25,088 nt of DNA from JAIVGZ01 sp964552205 (GTDB lineage Bacteria > Pseudomonadota > Gammaproteobacteria > Natronospirales > JAIVGZ01), in the NCBI GenBank assembly GCA_964552205.1, contig CAZKFT010000028.1, forward strand, positions 1 through 25,088. The letters run 5' to 3'. Numbering within the stretch: position 1 is the stretch's first letter; every line of letters starts with the position of its first letter. A model generated the notes under the pieces. That model searched no databases. It was not told the origin of the DNA and saw nothing but the letters and a program-made list of their open reading frames with translations. Below, piece after piece: positions 24,199 to 25,088 of the stretch. Made by a program: the position numbers and the translations under genes.

Positions 24199-24275
24199 GT
24201 CAGTTCCTTGTGGTTGTCAGAATCAGACGATTCTGCAGCGTTCGCCACCAAGGTTCTGTGCGGTGTCGCGCAGCT

Positions 24276-24821
24276 TCAGCTTCGGAACCCCTTCGATAGG
24301 AGCCAGACCCCAAGCACGATCAAGGTCAATGCCAGCGGCGCCAGCATGGGTAGAACCACCGACAGCCCAAAGTACGGCATGGAGACCGCAACAAGCTGCG
24401 ACGTAGTCGCTAGCATTCCAAACCCGGCCAGCCAACGCGGGACAAGTCTGAAACGATAGAGCGTTCCGAACAGAATCAGGAATCCGGTACCCGCGACAAA
24501 CAGCTGGACATAGTGTGCCCAGAACCAAATTGGGCGCAGAACGGCATCATCCGCGTACGCAAGCGATGCGCCGGTTTCGATGACAAGCAGTGTCGCGGTC
24601 ATGGACGCAAGGATCAAGTAGGTCAACCCCAAGCGCTGGCTCAATCGGGTGAACACCGGATATACCGCCATTGCGACACCCAATCCCATGGCCGCCGTTA
24701 GAAACGCAATAAGGGGCTTGAGCCCAAACCACGCCTCCGGCAAGCCAAAGTTGAGCACAAGTCCGGCGGCAACCTGAGCGAGAATGAGAATACCGGCGGC
24801 ACGGCCAGCGTCAATTTTCAT
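24276..24821 (-). CDS. Multi-pass membrane protein, DUF4386-like
   Basis: A 181-residue protein with about six hydrophobic helices starting MKIDAGRAAGILILAQVAAGL. The segment LRPIWFWAHYVQLFVAGTG followed by LILFGTLYRFRLVPRWLAGFG resembles DUF4386 proteins, where a short basic loop (YRFRLVPRWL) precedes the last helices. It is somewhat shorter than typical members (about 220 residues). No catalytic or transport motif is visible. GGGAG ten bases before the ATG supports the start. The assignment is tentative. Confidence 0.6.
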   Translation of the reverse strand: MKIDAGRAAGILILAQVAAGLVLNFGLPEAWFGLKPLIAFLTAAMGLGVAMAVYPVFTRLSQRLGLTYLILASMTATLLVIETGASLAYADDAVLRPIWFWAHYVQLFVAGTGFLILFGTLYRFRLVPRWLAGFGMLATTSQLVAVSMPYFGLSVVLPMLAPLALTLIVLGVWLLSKGFRS

Positions 24822-24857
24822 GCTTGGGTGGCTCCCATAGTTCTACCTTTAAGGTGG

Positions 24858-25088
24858 CTACACTTTCTTTTTGGCAGCGTACATGCGCTCGTCAGCCTCG
24901 CCTAGGATGGTTTCGGCGCTACGGTCCACGCCGCTGAAGAAGGCTGTACCGACGCTGACCGAGGTCTCCCAGGTGCCCCCCGTCAATGCAACCGGTTGAC
25001 CCAGATCCTCCTCGACCTTCCGCGCAACTTGGCTGGCGTTCACAATGGCAATGTCCACGCCACTCCCAAGCCCTTCCAGAAGCACCAC
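24858..25088 (-). CDS. GGDEF domain (diguanylate cyclase) C-terminus, partial
   Basis: The last 76 codons of a protein that runs off the right edge. The visible part reads VVLLEGLGS, which normally directly follows the GGDEF active-site motif, then a central SVSVGTAFF strand and ILGEADERMYAAKKKV, the standard ADxAMYxAK ending of GGDEF domains. Such enzymes make cyclic di-GMP from GTP. The catalytic GGDEF signature, inhibitory site and any sensor domain lie outside, so activity cannot be judged. The gene ends 36 bp before the DUF4386-like start on the same strand. Confidence 0.85.
   Translation of the reverse strand: MVLLEGLGSGVDIAIVNASQVARKVEEDLGQPVALTGGTWETSVSVGTAFFSGVDRSAETILGEADERMYAAKKKV

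Overview
The window reads as chromosomal housekeeping DNA of a gammaproteobacterium from a draft assembly. The class is supported by ZipA (confined to Gammaproteobacteria), the smc-zipA-ligA order, the dksA-gluQ pair, and the YciK/RluB/YciO/YciB set. I cannot place it lower than class. There are no insertion sequences, phage genes, CRISPR arrays, rRNAs or tRNAs that I can support. Two runs of exactly 100 N (3687-3786 and 5515-5614) are assembly gaps inside genes, and the protein families show that each replaces more sequence than 100 bases.

Layout. Positions 1-2212 carry the end of a squalene operon: the likely tail of hpnC, then hpnD and hpnE, which turn farnesyl diphosphate into squalene. 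The SDR gene yciK follows. On the minus strand, 7318 down to 2950, lies yciO - M50 site-2 protease - trpS - scpA - scpB - rluB - DoxX, tightly packed and mostly with overlapping or near-touching ends. Divergent from yciO is a plus-strand set, yciB - bolA - parvulin lipoprotein (7336-8956). It is followed by a structured, probably non-coding RNA that ends in a textbook intrinsic terminator (8981-9172).

The minus-strand block 15862 to 9171 is smc - zipA - ligA - DUF1499 lipoprotein (chromosome condensation, divisome anchoring, DNA ligation). Divergent from smc is queF - dksA - gluQ, which joins two steps of queuosine metabolism around a stringent-response factor. A GNAT acetyltransferase and acetyl-CoA synthetase (acs) diverge from a 36-bp spacer.

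The right end (20164-25088) is more accessory. It holds a secreted protein with TIMP/netrin-like cysteine spacing, a zinc alcohol dehydrogenase, and a three-gene set of VIT-family transporter, membrane-anchored winged-helix regulator and secreted protein. Two very small membrane proteins, a DUF4386-like membrane protein, and the end of a GGDEF diguanylate cyclase running off the edge complete it.

Most interesting observations: (i) the 8981-9172 RNA candidate, with two hairpin loops that both expose CUCCCUC, an anti-Shine-Dalgarno-like motif; (ii) a recurring arrangement in which genes lacking a Shine-Dalgarno sequence have a -10-like hexamer 6-9 nt before the start codon, suggesting leaderless mRNAs at several divergent promoters; (iii) a DksA with a histone-H1-like Lys/Ala tail; (iv) the TIMP-like secreted protein; (v) a short patch of foreign-looking codons inside acs. 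I see no clear new multi-gene system.
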